From assembly GCF_001542405.1 (NCBI RefSeq), contig NZ_LNCD01000103.1, positions 1 to 64,000 on the forward strand: DNA of 64,000 nucleotides, read 5' to 3'. The translations under genes and the position numbers were made by a program. This document shows, piece after piece, positions 33,764 to 41,823 of this stretch. Under the pieces are notes generated by a model that worked only from the letters and a program-made list of their open reading frames with translations, searched no databases and was not told where the DNA came from. The DNA is from Rhizobium altiplani. GTDB taxonomy: Bacteria; Pseudomonadota; Alphaproteobacteria; Rhizobiales; Rhizobiaceae. How positions within the stretch are numbered: position 1 is the first letter of the stretch; every line of letters starts with the position of its first letter.

Positions 33764-35533
33764 ATGAGCGAGAGCCGAAAGCTGGCTGCAATCCTGGCTG
33801 CGGACGTGGTTGGGTACAGCCGGCTTGCCGGCGCCGACGAGGAACGCATCCTGGCGAGGCTACGGGCACTGCGCAGCGATCTCATCGATCCGACGATCGC
33901 CGTTCACCATGGCAGGGTGGTGAAGCGAACTGGCGATGGCGCGCTGGTCGAGTTCCGCAGCGTGGTGGATGCCGTGCGTTGCGCCATTGAGGTGCAGAAC
34001 GGTATGGTTGAACGCAATGACGGCGTGCCGCAGGACCGTCGCATCGAGTTCCGGATCGGTATCCATTTGGGCGATGTCGTCGAGGAAAGCGACGGCGATC
34101 TGATGGGCGACGGCGTCAACATTGCCTCGCGATTGGAGGGCGTCGCCGCGGCGGGCGCGATCTGCCTATCCGAGGATGCCTATCGCCAAGTCAAGGCGAG
34201 GCTGGACCTCTCGGTCAGCGATCTCGGCAACACGCAACTCAAGAACATCGCCGAACCAATCCGGGTCTATTCGCTCCAAGTCGGCAGCGCTGGGACCAAG
34301 GCAACCGCGGCCTCGGAAACCACGACGAGCCAACCGGCGACGGTAACGTCGCCGAAGCTGTCGATCGCCGTCCTGCCCTTCGCCAACATGAGTGGTGACG
34401 CCGAACAGGACTACTTCGCCGACGGCATCTCGGAAGACATCATCACGGCGCTATCGAAGTTGAGGCAGCTCTTCGTCATCGCCCGCCATTCGTCGTTTAC
34501 CTTCAAGGGCAAGAACGCCCATGTGCAGGAGGTGGGCACGAATCTCGGCGTGCGGTATGTTCTTGAGGGCAGTGTACGCAAATCGGGGAACAGGGTACGC
34601 ATTACGGCGCAGCTTATCGACGCGACCACCGGCGGACATCTATGGGCGGAGCGATTCGATCGCGACCTAACCGACATATTCGCTGTTCAGGACGATGTAA
34701 CGCAGCAGATCGTCGACGCGCTGGCGGTCAACCTGACAGAGGGCGATCGGAAAAGGCTGGTGCCGGGGCAGACCGGGCATCCCGAGGCGTATGACTGCTT
34801 CCTGCGCGGCCGGGAGCTGTGGCATCGCCTGACGAAGCAAACGAACAGCGACGCCCGCGACCTTTTGCAACATGCCGTCGAACTGGACCCGAACTTCGCC
34901 TCGGCGCACGCCTTTCTCGCCCTGACCCACGGGCTCGACTATTTGAACCGGTGGAGCGCGTCGCCGCAGCGCTCGATTCAACAAGCCGAAGAGAATGCGA
35001 CGCTGGCGGTGGCACGGGATGATAGCGATCCGGTGGCCCACTGGGCACTGAGTGTGGTCAGGCTCTACTCACGACAGCACGATAGAGCTATCAGCGAGGC
35101 CGAGCGTGCAATAAATCTCAATCCGAACTTCGCCGAAGGGCAGGTCAGCCTCGGGGAGGCACTTCTCTATTCAGGCAGATCCGAGGAGGCACTCGCCTGT
35201 TTCGATCGGGCCAGGATCTTGAACCCGTACTTTCCGGATGTCGTTCTCCACTTTCAGGCCTGGGCCTGGTTTCAACTGCGAAGGTACGAAGAGGCCGTTA
35301 GATTGTTGGTGCAGCGCGTGAGTCGCAATCCCGTCACCGACGTCTCGCGCGCGCTTCTGGCCGCCTGTTACGGACACCTCGGCCGTTTCGAAGAGGCTCG
35401 GGCGACGTGGCAAGAGGTGCTGCGCGTCAATCCCGACTACTCCTTGGAATACCGCCGCAAAGTCTTGCCCTTCAAGAACCCCGCCGATTTCGAGCTCGTC
35501 ATGGAAGGGCTTCGCAAGGCCGGTGTCGTTTAA
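33764..35533 (+). CDS. Class III adenylate/guanylate cyclase with TolB-like and TPR domains
   Basis: A 589-residue protein. Residues 1-170 are the class III cyclase homology domain: metal-binding Asp in AAILAADVVGYSRLAG, then KRTGDGALVEF, IGIHLGDVVEESDGDLMGDG and NIASRLEG. Residues about 195-330 are a TolB/FlgO-like region (LSIAVLPFANMSGDAEQDYF, ADGISEDIITALSKL). Tetratricopeptide repeats fill the rest (LDPNFASAHAFLALTHGLDY, NLNPNFAEGQVSLGEALLYS). This layout is frequent and multiplied in Rhizobiales. It makes cAMP or cGMP and may sense a partner via the TPRs. AGTGAGGAG before the ATG sets the start. Confidence 0.93.
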   Translation: MSESRKLAAILAADVVGYSRLAGADEERILARLRALRSDLIDPTIAVHHGRVVKRTGDGALVEFRSVVDAVRCAIEVQNGMVERNDGVPQDRRIEFRIGIHLGDVVEESDGDLMGDGVNIASRLEGVAAAGAICLSEDAYRQVKARLDLSVSDLGNTQLKNIAEPIRVYSLQVGSAGTKATAASETTTSQPATVTSPKLSIAVLPFANMSGDAEQDYFADGISEDIITALSKLRQLFVIARHSSFTFKGKNAHVQEVGTNLGVRYVLEGSVRKSGNRVRITAQLIDATTGGHLWAERFDRDLTDIFAVQDDVTQQIVDALAVNLTEGDRKRLVPGQTGHPEAYDCFLRGRELWHRLTKQTNSDARDLLQHAVELDPNFASAHAFLALTHGLDYLNRWSASPQRSIQQAEENATLAVARDDSDPVAHWALSVVRLYSRQHDRAISEAERAINLNPNFAEGQVSLGEALLYSGRSEEALACFDRARILNPYFPDVVLHFQAWAWFQLRRYEEAVRLLVQRVSRNPVTDVSRALLAACYGHLGRFEEARATWQEVLRVNPDYSLEYRRKVLPFKNPADFELVMEGLRKAGVV

Positions 35534-35677
35534 TGATGGGTGATAAATTCCGATCCTGAACCTGTTCGCCATTTCCACAGAAAATGAGCAATAGCCGATA
35601 CCGGTTAAGCACCTTTCCAAGCAAACAAAAGGTCGCCGAATCCCCAAACAATGACGCCTACCGCACCGGTCTCACGT

Positions 35678-37549
35678 CTACCGGACGTGTTTGTAGACTG
35701 TAGTTCGCGACAAACCAAGGTCATGCGCAGTTCGCGAGATATTACCTCCGGTCCGCCGATGGACTGTTCTGATCTCCCTGCAGCGGGCAGAGTTGAGCGG
35801 GCTATCCCTGCATTCGTCACAGCAGTTGTTTAAGGTAACCGAGGCGGCCAAGGGTTCCTGGAAACACTCTTCGTCCACATACTCGCCCCGGCGTCGCACC
35901 AGCGCACGCTGCAAAACGGTGCGAAGTTCGCGGATGTTGCCCGGCCATTTGCGACGCTGGAGCGCTGCAATCGCAGCGTCTGTGACGGGTAATCCCGGTG
36001 CCAGGTCTTCCATGAGATTGCGTACGATCGTCGCGAAATCGCTGCGCGCCGTGAGTGGCGGTAGGTCGACGGTGAACGCATTCAACCTGTAGAAAAGGTC
36101 CGCACGAAATAGCCGTTGTTCCACCATCTCCTCGATACTGCGATTGGTGGCAGAGACAATCTGGACATCGACCTTGTCAACCTTGTGCGCACCGACGGGA
36201 CGGACCTCCATGTTGTCGAGAAAGCGAAGTAGAGATGTCTGCGCGGAAAGTGGTATGTCGGCCACTTCGTCCAGGAATAGCGTTCCTCGATGGGCTGCGC
36301 GCGCAAGTCCGGGCGCTCCCTTCATGCGGGAATTGGTGAACGCCCCTTGCTCATGCCCGAAAATTTCGGAGATGAAGAGTTCCTCCGGAACGGCCCCGCA
36401 GTTGACGGGCACGAACTCACCTTTTCGCTGGCTCAGTTTATGAATATGCCGCGCCATCAACTCCTTTCCCGTTCCCGTCTCTCCGGTAACATGGATAGGC
36501 ATCCCGAGACTGACCGCATCCGCCAGTTCCGCGAGCAACGTCGAGATGGAGTTGTCCTCGCACACGAAGTCGGGAGCGTCGGCTTTTGATATCAACGCGG
36601 GAACGAAGGCTCTTTGAGGGCCTCTCAATTCAGCAACGTTGCTCCGTTGGGCAATCTGTCGACAGGCCATGAAGAGCCCGCTGCCTGTCAGATCACGAAT
36701 TCGGATAACCCCTCCACTCAACAGCCCGTCCAAAGCCCCATGGAAGCCCGCTTCGAATAGCGCATCGAAGTGGGACCCGAGCAACGCCGGGAGCCCCGCC
36801 AGAAGCGCCTGTCCTGATCGGTTGATAGAAGTGACATCTCCTGAGGCCGATACCGAGATCAATCCTGCGGACAATGTACCCAAGTATTCCGCCCGAGGGT
36901 GAAACGCAAAAACGAAACTATCCGCGGATTCCTGGAAGACGAGACCGTTCTCGATCTGAGCGGCCGCCATCCTTACAAGGGCGTGCGTGTGCTCCTGTCG
37001 TGCATCATGCGCACACGATGCGTCGAGAAGCCCGAGCATCTCACCACGGCAATTGAGAATCGGCGCAGCCATACAGCTGAGATGCCCGTGGGACGCAAAA
37101 TAGTGCTCCCGCCCGTAAACGGCAGTAGGCTTTAACGTCAAGGTTGCCAGGCCCAACGCATTCGTTCCCCGCTCGTTTTCGTGCCAACCACTGCCGGGAA
37201 TGATCGCTCGGCCCGCAGCGCTCTGGGCAAACTCGTGATCGCTGATCGTATCAAGCACGATTCCGTCCCTGTCCGCGAGAGCGATGATGAAGTTCGATCC
37301 GGCGATCTGAGAGTGTAGTAGCCGCATCTCTGCGAGTGCCAACTGGCGCAGCGGGGCGGCTGCTTCCCGTCTTCTTTTTACATCGGAGAATGGAAGCACC
37401 TTCGCAATAGGGTCGGCGCGAGGATCTAGCCCCGCATCGCGGCACCTCTGCCAGCTATCAGCGACGATCGGTTGGAGCGACCCCGCGGGTACACGATCTC
37501 CCCTTTCCAAGGCACTTCTTGCTCGATCCATTCCTGAAAGATGTGACAT
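35678..37549 (-). CDS. AcoR-like AAA+ transcriptional regulator with altered GAFTGA loop
   Basis: A 623-residue protein built like sigma-54 activators: GAF sensor (about 60-200), PAS-like segment (about 220-280), AAA+ ATPase (about 330-560; Walker A GETGTGKE near 355, GTLFLDEVADIPL) and a C-terminal Fis-type HTH (ISRTAHDLGLSRTTVYKHVR). The loop that contacts sigma-54, GAFTGA, reads GAFTNS here (residues 402-407, bases 36329-36346). Substitutions there usually abolish open-complex formation, so it may act as a repressor, a co-regulator or without sigma-54. AGGAGG precedes the ATG. It is divergent from the alcohol dehydrogenase gene and belongs to the propane-monooxygenase cluster. Confidence 0.9.
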   Translation of the reverse strand: MSHLSGMDRARSALERGDRVPAGSLQPIVADSWQRCRDAGLDPRADPIAKVLPFSDVKRRREAAAPLRQLALAEMRLLHSQIAGSNFIIALADRDGIVLDTISDHEFAQSAAGRAIIPGSGWHENERGTNALGLATLTLKPTAVYGREHYFASHGHLSCMAAPILNCRGEMLGLLDASCAHDARQEHTHALVRMAAAQIENGLVFQESADSFVFAFHPRAEYLGTLSAGLISVSASGDVTSINRSGQALLAGLPALLGSHFDALFEAGFHGALDGLLSGGVIRIRDLTGSGLFMACRQIAQRSNVAELRGPQRAFVPALISKADAPDFVCEDNSISTLLAELADAVSLGMPIHVTGETGTGKELMARHIHKLSQRKGEFVPVNCGAVPEELFISEIFGHEQGAFTNSRMKGAPGLARAAHRGTLFLDEVADIPLSAQTSLLRFLDNMEVRPVGAHKVDKVDVQIVSATNRSIEEMVEQRLFRADLFYRLNAFTVDLPPLTARSDFATIVRNLMEDLAPGLPVTDAAIAALQRRKWPGNIRELRTVLQRALVRRRGEYVDEECFQEPLAASVTLNNCCDECRDSPLNSARCREIRTVHRRTGGNISRTAHDLGLSRTTVYKHVR

Positions 37550-37695
37550 AGCTCCTCCTCATGCATCAACGCATTCGTGTTGGACCTCAAGTGGCCAGAA
37601 ACTGAACAGATGACACCCAGTCTGCGTTCATTCTGCGAACAACCTGCCGCCAACAGAACATGGGTAACCAACTGAAAAACCGATATTATTTCATA

Positions 37696-37711
37696 TGGAA
37701 CGCCGTTTGCT
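37696..37711 (+). promoter_or_regulatory. Sigma-54 (-24/-12) promoter of the alcohol dehydrogenase gene
   Basis: TGGAACG-CCGT-TTGCT matches the consensus TGGCACG-N4-TTGCW with one change in the -24 box. GG and GC are 12 bases apart as required. It lies 51 bases before the ATG. A GTTC-N7-GAAC dyad at 37626-37640 is a possible activator site. Confidence 0.75.
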
Positions 37712-37761
37712 CCGATGTCTGGTGCAATGTTCATCAACACCGCCGACGGAGGAGACATCAA

Positions 37762-38814
37762 ATGAAGGCGCAGGTTCTGAACAAGTACGATGACAATCTG
37801 ACAGGCGATCAGTGGGTGTCCTTGCAAGAGGTTCCCGACCCGCAGATCAAGAAGTCCACCGATGTGATCGTGCGTATAGGAGGCGCTGGCGTATGCCGAA
37901 CCGACCTTCACATCATCGAGGGTGTTTGGCGGCCGCACATGGATCCCAATGGAGACAACCTGCTGCCCCTCATCATGGGGCATGAAAATGCAGGCTGGGT
38001 GGAAGCGATCGGCAAGGAGGTCGAAGGCATCAAGGTGGGCGATCCGGTGATCGTTCACCCCAAAATATCTGGAGGGACCTGCCTTGCGTGCCGACGTGGA
38101 TTCGACATGCACGGCCCAGGCAAATTCCCGGGTTTGGACTGCAACGGCGGCTACTCCCAGTACCTGTGCACATCGGAGCGCAACATCGTCCCACTGCCGA
38201 AAACACTCGCCCCGAAGGACGTTGCCCCGTACTCTGACGCGGGCTTGACTGCGTATCGAGCAGTCAAGAAGGCCACTCGCCATCTCCTTCCTGGAGAAAA
38301 ATGTGTCGTTATCGGCGCAGGCGGGCTCGGTCACATCGGCATTCAATGCCTCAAGGCGATGTGCGCAGCCGACGTAATCGTTGTCGACAAGTCGGACGAG
38401 TCCCTCGCGCTGGCCGGAAAGATGGGCGCCGACGAGCTCGTGAAAGCGGATGGAAACGAGGTCGAAGCTGTACTCCAGCTGACGCAGGGTCAGGGTGCCG
38501 AAGCGGTGATCGATTTTGTCGGTGAGAGAGGGACCACGACCAAGGGTTTGGCCATGACCCGTCCGATGGGTAGCTACTACGTCGTCGGCTACGGAGAGGA
38601 CATTCGCGTGCCCACCGTCGATATGGTCATCACCGAAAAGAACATCATCGGCAATCTCGTCGGAACATGGGCCGAACTGGTGGAGCTCATGGCTCTGGCA
38701 GATCGCGGACTCGTGAACCTCACCACGGTCGAGTACAAGCTCGCCGATGCGAACAAGGCGCTCAAGGATCTGCACAACGGCAAGATCCATGGGCGGGCCG
38801 TTCTCATTCCTTGA
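37762..38814 (+). CDS. Zinc-dependent, NAD-linked alcohol dehydrogenase
   Basis: A 350-residue MDR enzyme. GGAGVCRTDLHIIEG carries the catalytic-zinc Cys, and GHENAGWVEAIGKEVEG the catalytic-zinc His. The structural-zinc loop (GGTCLACRRGFDMHGPGK) retains only part of the usual four Cys. The Rossmann motif is VVIGAGGLGHIGIQCLKAM. In prm clusters such enzymes oxidise the alcohol made by the monooxygenase (2-propanol or 1-propanol from propane). The specific substrate is inferred from context. GGAGGAG precedes the ATG. It has its own sigma-54 promoter and is followed by a strong hairpin. Confidence 0.92.
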   Translation: MKAQVLNKYDDNLTGDQWVSLQEVPDPQIKKSTDVIVRIGGAGVCRTDLHIIEGVWRPHMDPNGDNLLPLIMGHENAGWVEAIGKEVEGIKVGDPVIVHPKISGGTCLACRRGFDMHGPGKFPGLDCNGGYSQYLCTSERNIVPLPKTLAPKDVAPYSDAGLTAYRAVKKATRHLLPGEKCVVIGAGGLGHIGIQCLKAMCAADVIVVDKSDESLALAGKMGADELVKADGNEVEAVLQLTQGQGAEAVIDFVGERGTTTKGLAMTRPMGSYYVVGYGEDIRVPTVDMVITEKNIIGNLVGTWAELVELMALADRGLVNLTTVEYKLADANKALKDLHNGKIHGRAVLIP

Positions 38815-38841
38815 ACGCGGTCGGCAATTAACCTCATCGAG

Positions 38842-38872
38842 CGTTCTCTGGCCATTCGCTGGCCGGAGAACG
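38842..38872 (+). terminator. Long hairpin after the alcohol dehydrogenase gene
   Basis: A 13-bp stem (CGTTCTCTGGCCA with TGGCCGGAGAACG, one T-G pair) closes over TTCGC. It lies 28 bases after the stop codon. No T-run follows, so termination may be partial, leaving some read-through into the RHH gene. Confidence 0.6.
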
Positions 38873-38907
38873 GGATCGAAGCACGAAGGCAAGGTGAGGA
38901 CAATGAA

Positions 38908-39216
38908 ATGATGTGCAGGATTCTCACACGTCGCGAACATGATCGCTTCCTCAAAGTCACCCGCTCAATTCGGATTGCGGGACATTCCACGAGCATCCGG
39001 CTCGAAGCTGCCTTCTGGGAGACGCTCGATGACATGGCCACAGTCGAGGGTGTCCCGAGAGCAAGGTTGATCGAGCAACTGCATTACGAGGCGGTTGAGC
39101 GCCATGGCGTGGCGACCAGTCTTGCGTCGATGCTTCGGACAGTCTGTCTTCTCTATCAGCAGGAGAAGATCAGAGCTGCCCCGTCAACGGCCGAGGCAGG
39201 TCTGATTCGGAACTGA
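38908..39216 (+). CDS. Ribbon-helix-helix (RHH_4-type) protein
   Basis: A 102-residue protein. SIRIAGHSTSIRLEAAFWET followed by LDDMATVEGVPRARLIEQLH is the RHH_4 pattern, in which a short strand precedes two helices that bind DNA as a dimer. GTGAGG precedes the start; ATG codons at 38908 and 38911 are both possible. It sits between the alcohol dehydrogenase gene and a convergent operon of unknown function, so it may be a local regulator. Its targets are not identified. Confidence 0.75.
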   Translation: MMCRILTRREHDRFLKVTRSIRIAGHSTSIRLEAAFWETLDDMATVEGVPRARLIEQLHYEAVERHGVATSLASMLRTVCLLYQQEKIRAAPSTAEAGLIRN

Positions 39217-39258
39217 GGCACCCCAACTTTCGCTAACCTCTGTCCCGTTTGACGGGCG

Positions 39259-39447
39259 TTATTGCATTGAGAGGGAAGCCTCGCCAGCGGCTCCAGCCTT
39301 TCCTTCGGCGATCCAGCGCGCGCCAAGAACCAGTGCTCCCATGGCAAAGTCCTTGCCGTAGGCTTTGACCATCTCCTGCGAAAGGAGCGATATCCTTTCG
39401 AAGAATTCGTCCTTTGCCTTTTGCTCCTCGGAAAGTGTATCCTGCAT
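39259..39447 (-). CDS. Small acidic helical protein, last gene of the operon divergent from prmA
   Basis: A 62-residue protein, MQDTLSEEQKAKDEFFERIS, continuing with LLSQEMVKAYGKDFAMGALV. It is probably two helices. GGGAGGAC lies four bases before the ATG, a strong site for so small a gene. The gap to the beta-propeller gene is 24 bases, so it is the fourth gene of one operon. No family is recognised. Its invariable-looking helical amphipathy suggests a protein partner rather than an enzyme. Confidence 0.65.
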   Translation of the reverse strand: MQDTLSEEQKAKDEFFERISLLSQEMVKAYGKDFAMGALVLGARWIAEGKAGAAGEASLSMQ

Positions 39448-39471
39448 TGGTGTCCTCCCTTTTCTGTTTGA

Positions 39472-40590
39472 TCACTTGAACATCTGAGCTGGGAAGCTGA
39501 CGATGGCGACGTTGCCAAGCGCATCTCCCAGACCAAGGTGCTGTCCATCATTCGTCCACTGCAGTGACGTCACGGGGCCACCGACTGAACGGACGACGAG
39601 CTCATCAGGGGCGCCCAGTGAGCAGATTACGACCTGACCATTGCCGTAGCCAGCGGCGACAAGACGACCTGTCGGCTGAACCGCCACCGCTTCGACTAAC
39701 GCCATTCCCGTTCGACCTGTTGTAAGAGCACCCCGGGAGTGGTCTTGGAACGGCGGGCTCCCCATCGACCATGCCGCGACACGAAATGCTCCGGAGGCAA
39801 CGAAAGCCTGTTCCAGCGCGCACCAACGCACGTCGGCAACCCGGCCCGGGAAGTCACCAAGAAATACGTGCTGCCCGGCCTCAACGTCCACCAAGAGTAA
39901 CCCTGCGCCGTCTACGCCCAGCGCGAGCCATCTTCCTTCAGCGTCCCACGTCAACGACAATGGCTCCCCTCCCAGCGGAACCTGCAGGGTCGGCTCCAAT
40001 CCGTTCCGGCAGCGATACAACGCGAGGTAATCACCGGAAGCAGCGGCAACCATGGTACCGTCGCTCGAAAATCCAACGCACGTTGGATTTCCTCCAGCCG
40101 GGTGTTCCGCCTCGAACTTCTCGGCGAGGTTCCCCTCAGGATGAATGGTCAACCTACCGTCGGATGTGAAGGCCAGTGCGCCCGTGGCACGACACAGGTC
40201 GAAGGTGGCAAGCCTTGCACCAGACGACAGCACAGTCCCAACGGTCTCGCCCGATCGGCTAACATGGGCGACCCCGCCTTCTCCTGCGACAAGGAAGCCG
40301 CCGCCAGTGAAGGCGTAAACGGAATTTGCTCCGTTTATTCGCGTTCTGATCAATGGGGCTGGCTTACCCTGCCGGGGCATGATGGCCGCTCTGCCATCGT
40401 CCGTCGAAATACGCGCTTCGGGCGGCTCATTGTCAGCCATCCTCGCAAACACGACAGTTCCGTCGTCGCAAACGCCCGCCAGCAGACTGTTGTCATCGTT
40501 GAAACAGACGCGTCGGACCGCAGATTGTAGCTTCCAGTTTCGAGCAAGTAGATCGAACAGGGTCAATGGGGGGGTGGACTGCTGGTTCAT
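39472..40590 (-). CDS. WD40-like beta-propeller protein in the prm cluster
   Basis: A 372-residue protein with repeating beta-blade sequences: VRRVCFNDDNSLLAGVCDDG, TCVGFSSDGTMVAAASGDYL, LSLTWDAEGRWLALGVDGAG, VAVQPTGRLVAAGYGNGQVV and VTSLQWTNDGQHLGLGDALG. About seven blades fit the length. There is no signal peptide, so it should be cytosolic. Propellers of this kind are scaffolds or assembly platforms. It follows the coiled-coil gene by three bases and precedes the 62-residue gene. I know of no propane monooxygenase cluster in which such a protein has been given a role. Confidence 0.8.
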   Translation of the reverse strand: MNQQSTPPLTLFDLLARNWKLQSAVRRVCFNDDNSLLAGVCDDGTVVFARMADNEPPEARISTDDGRAAIMPRQGKPAPLIRTRINGANSVYAFTGGGFLVAGEGGVAHVSRSGETVGTVLSSGARLATFDLCRATGALAFTSDGRLTIHPEGNLAEKFEAEHPAGGNPTCVGFSSDGTMVAAASGDYLALYRCRNGLEPTLQVPLGGEPLSLTWDAEGRWLALGVDGAGLLLVDVEAGQHVFLGDFPGRVADVRWCALEQAFVASGAFRVAAWSMGSPPFQDHSRGALTTGRTGMALVEAVAVQPTGRLVAAGYGNGQVVICSLGAPDELVVRSVGGPVTSLQWTNDGQHLGLGDALGNVAIVSFPAQMFK

Positions 40591-40593
40591 TTA

Positions 40594-40911
40594 TCATCCT
40601 CCCTTGGTTTTCGCGATCAGAAGGTCGATGTCCTTCACTGCCGCTTCAGCCGCTTCAATGGCTGCGTTGGTTTCGGTCTGCTCGGACCTGATTGCCGATG
40701 CCTGCTCCTCGGATTCTCTCAAAGCCGAAACGAGCTTCTCGTCGGCGGGGTCATCTGCCAAGGCAAGCTCAAGCCGCATGATCTCCATCTCAACCCCCGA
40801 CGCCTGTTGGATCAGCTTGTGTGCCGTTGCCGTGAGGGACGAAATACGCCCGACCATTTCTAGTCTGCGCCGTAGCGGTTCCTGATTGGACTGGTCTTTA
40901 AAGGCCCTCAT
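40594..40911 (-). CDS. Coiled-coil protein of unknown function in the prm cluster
   Basis: A 105-residue protein, MRAFKDQSNQEPLRRRLEMV. It has long heptad-like stretches (SGVEMEIMRLELALADDPAD, SALRESEEQASAIRSEQTET, NAAIEAAEAAVKDIDLLIAK). It is predicted to be almost entirely helical with a coiled coil from about residue 35. AGGAGG is well spaced before the ATG at 40911, which overlaps the stop of the preceding gene by four bases (ATGA). The tight coupling implies equimolar synthesis with its neighbours, perhaps as a complex. Confidence 0.7.
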   Translation of the reverse strand: MRAFKDQSNQEPLRRRLEMVGRISSLTATAHKLIQQASGVEMEIMRLELALADDPADEKLVSALRESEEQASAIRSEQTETNAAIEAAEAAVKDIDLLIAKTKGG

Positions 40912-41357
40912 TGTGCTGTGCCTCCTGGCGCTCTCCAGGTTTCGAGAGCAGCGGGAAAGTCGGGTAGCTGCTTTCTGAACTGCTGCTTGGCCATGTCGAT
41001 ATGACTGCGGAGCTGGTCCCATACGTCGACGCGGATCATGGGATCATTCGTCAGGCGCTCAACTTCCTCGACACGCAATTGCTTTGAAAGCGAGACGCCG
41101 GAAAACACGAAATCGCGAAGTAGAATGGCATGCCTTTCCGCGAATGCGTGGATCATGGGATGCGTCTCGGGGGTGATCTCGGCGAGTGAAAGTTCTTCCA
41201 AGATGAACCGCTGGAAATGACCCTGCATCAGGTTCTGGCTCTCACCTAGAAAGCGCATCACAAACACCAGATCGCGCGACATCAGCGCCACCAGATTGTC
41301 AGCGACATCATTCGCCGCCGTCGGTAGTGATCCGTGATTTTCGCTCTCGTCGGCCAT
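40908..41357 (-). CDS. Helical protein, first gene of the operon divergent from prmA
   Basis: A 149-residue protein starting MADESENHGSLPTAANDVAD. Four or five amphipathic helices are suggested (LMSRDLVFVMRFLGESQNLM, GHFQRFILEELSLAEITPET, HAFAERHAILLRDFVFSGVS). The arrangement is vaguely like a phasin or helical-bundle protein, but no family can be named. The start at 41357 follows GAGG; the longer frame to 41483 would add a low-complexity leader. It heads a four-gene operon transcribed away from prmA and shares its intergenic region. Confidence 0.65.
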   Translation of the reverse strand: MADESENHGSLPTAANDVADNLVALMSRDLVFVMRFLGESQNLMQGHFQRFILEELSLAEITPETHPMIHAFAERHAILLRDFVFSGVSLSKQLRVEEVERLTNDPMIRVDVWDQLRSHIDMAKQQFRKQLPDFPAALETWRAPGGTAQ

Positions 41358-41482
41358 TGATGCCTCGACTGTCACAACGCGACGACCATAGATCAACACC
41401 GCAAAGAAGTCGATCATTTTATTTATATAAAATAATGCGTTACCTGATTTTCCTACGAAGTTAAATAAAGTTACATTTGTCA

Positions 41483-41507
41483 ATTACACCTGTAATATTC
41501 CTTTACA
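41483..41507. promoter_or_regulatory. Overlapping TTACA/TGTAA dyads upstream of prmA (putative activator sites)
   Basis: ATTACA-CC-TGTAAT (41483-41496) is a perfect palindrome and shares its right half with TGTAA-N7-TTACA (41491-41507). They lie 50-75 bases before the -24 element, where sigma-54 activators bind. A further TTACA at 41471 adds a half-site. Confidence 0.5.
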
Positions 41508-41559
41508 CTCCGTTGAGCGACCAACCCTGGGAACCCCCTAAAAGGCGGTCTTTTTGAGT

Positions 41560-41576
41560 TTGGCACGGGCCTTGCA
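41560..41576 (+). promoter_or_regulatory. Sigma-54 (-24/-12) promoter of the monooxygenase operon
   Basis: TTGGCACG-GGCC-TTGCA is a full match to the consensus TTGGCACG-N4-TTGCW with the correct 12-base GG-GC spacing. Transcription should begin near 41587, giving a leader of about 237 bases before prmA. The leader contains a small GGAACA/TGTTCC hairpin near 41630. The activator is probably one of the two AcoR-like proteins in the cluster. Confidence 0.88.
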
Positions 41577-41823
41577 ACTCCATTTCCCATAACCGCTCAA
41601 AGCGATCACAAAAGAACGAAGGAAGTGGGGAACAGCATCGTGTTCCGGTCGAGGAGGCCGGATGTTCCCATAAGACCTTTGCCTCAACCGACTGAACTGC
41701 CGACTCCTGGAGCGCGGACGCGCATCCCTTTGTCGTGCCGTTCCAACTCTCGCTCTCGGCGCAGCTCGCGCCGTTTCCTGCCGGGCCTAAGAGCTCGGCG
41801 CAACAAAGTGGAGGCAGAGGACG

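Noticed and set aside
37426..38940. Minus-strand frame of 504 codons
   Set aside because: Antisense to the alcohol dehydrogenase gene, which has clear motifs and a strong ribosome-binding site.
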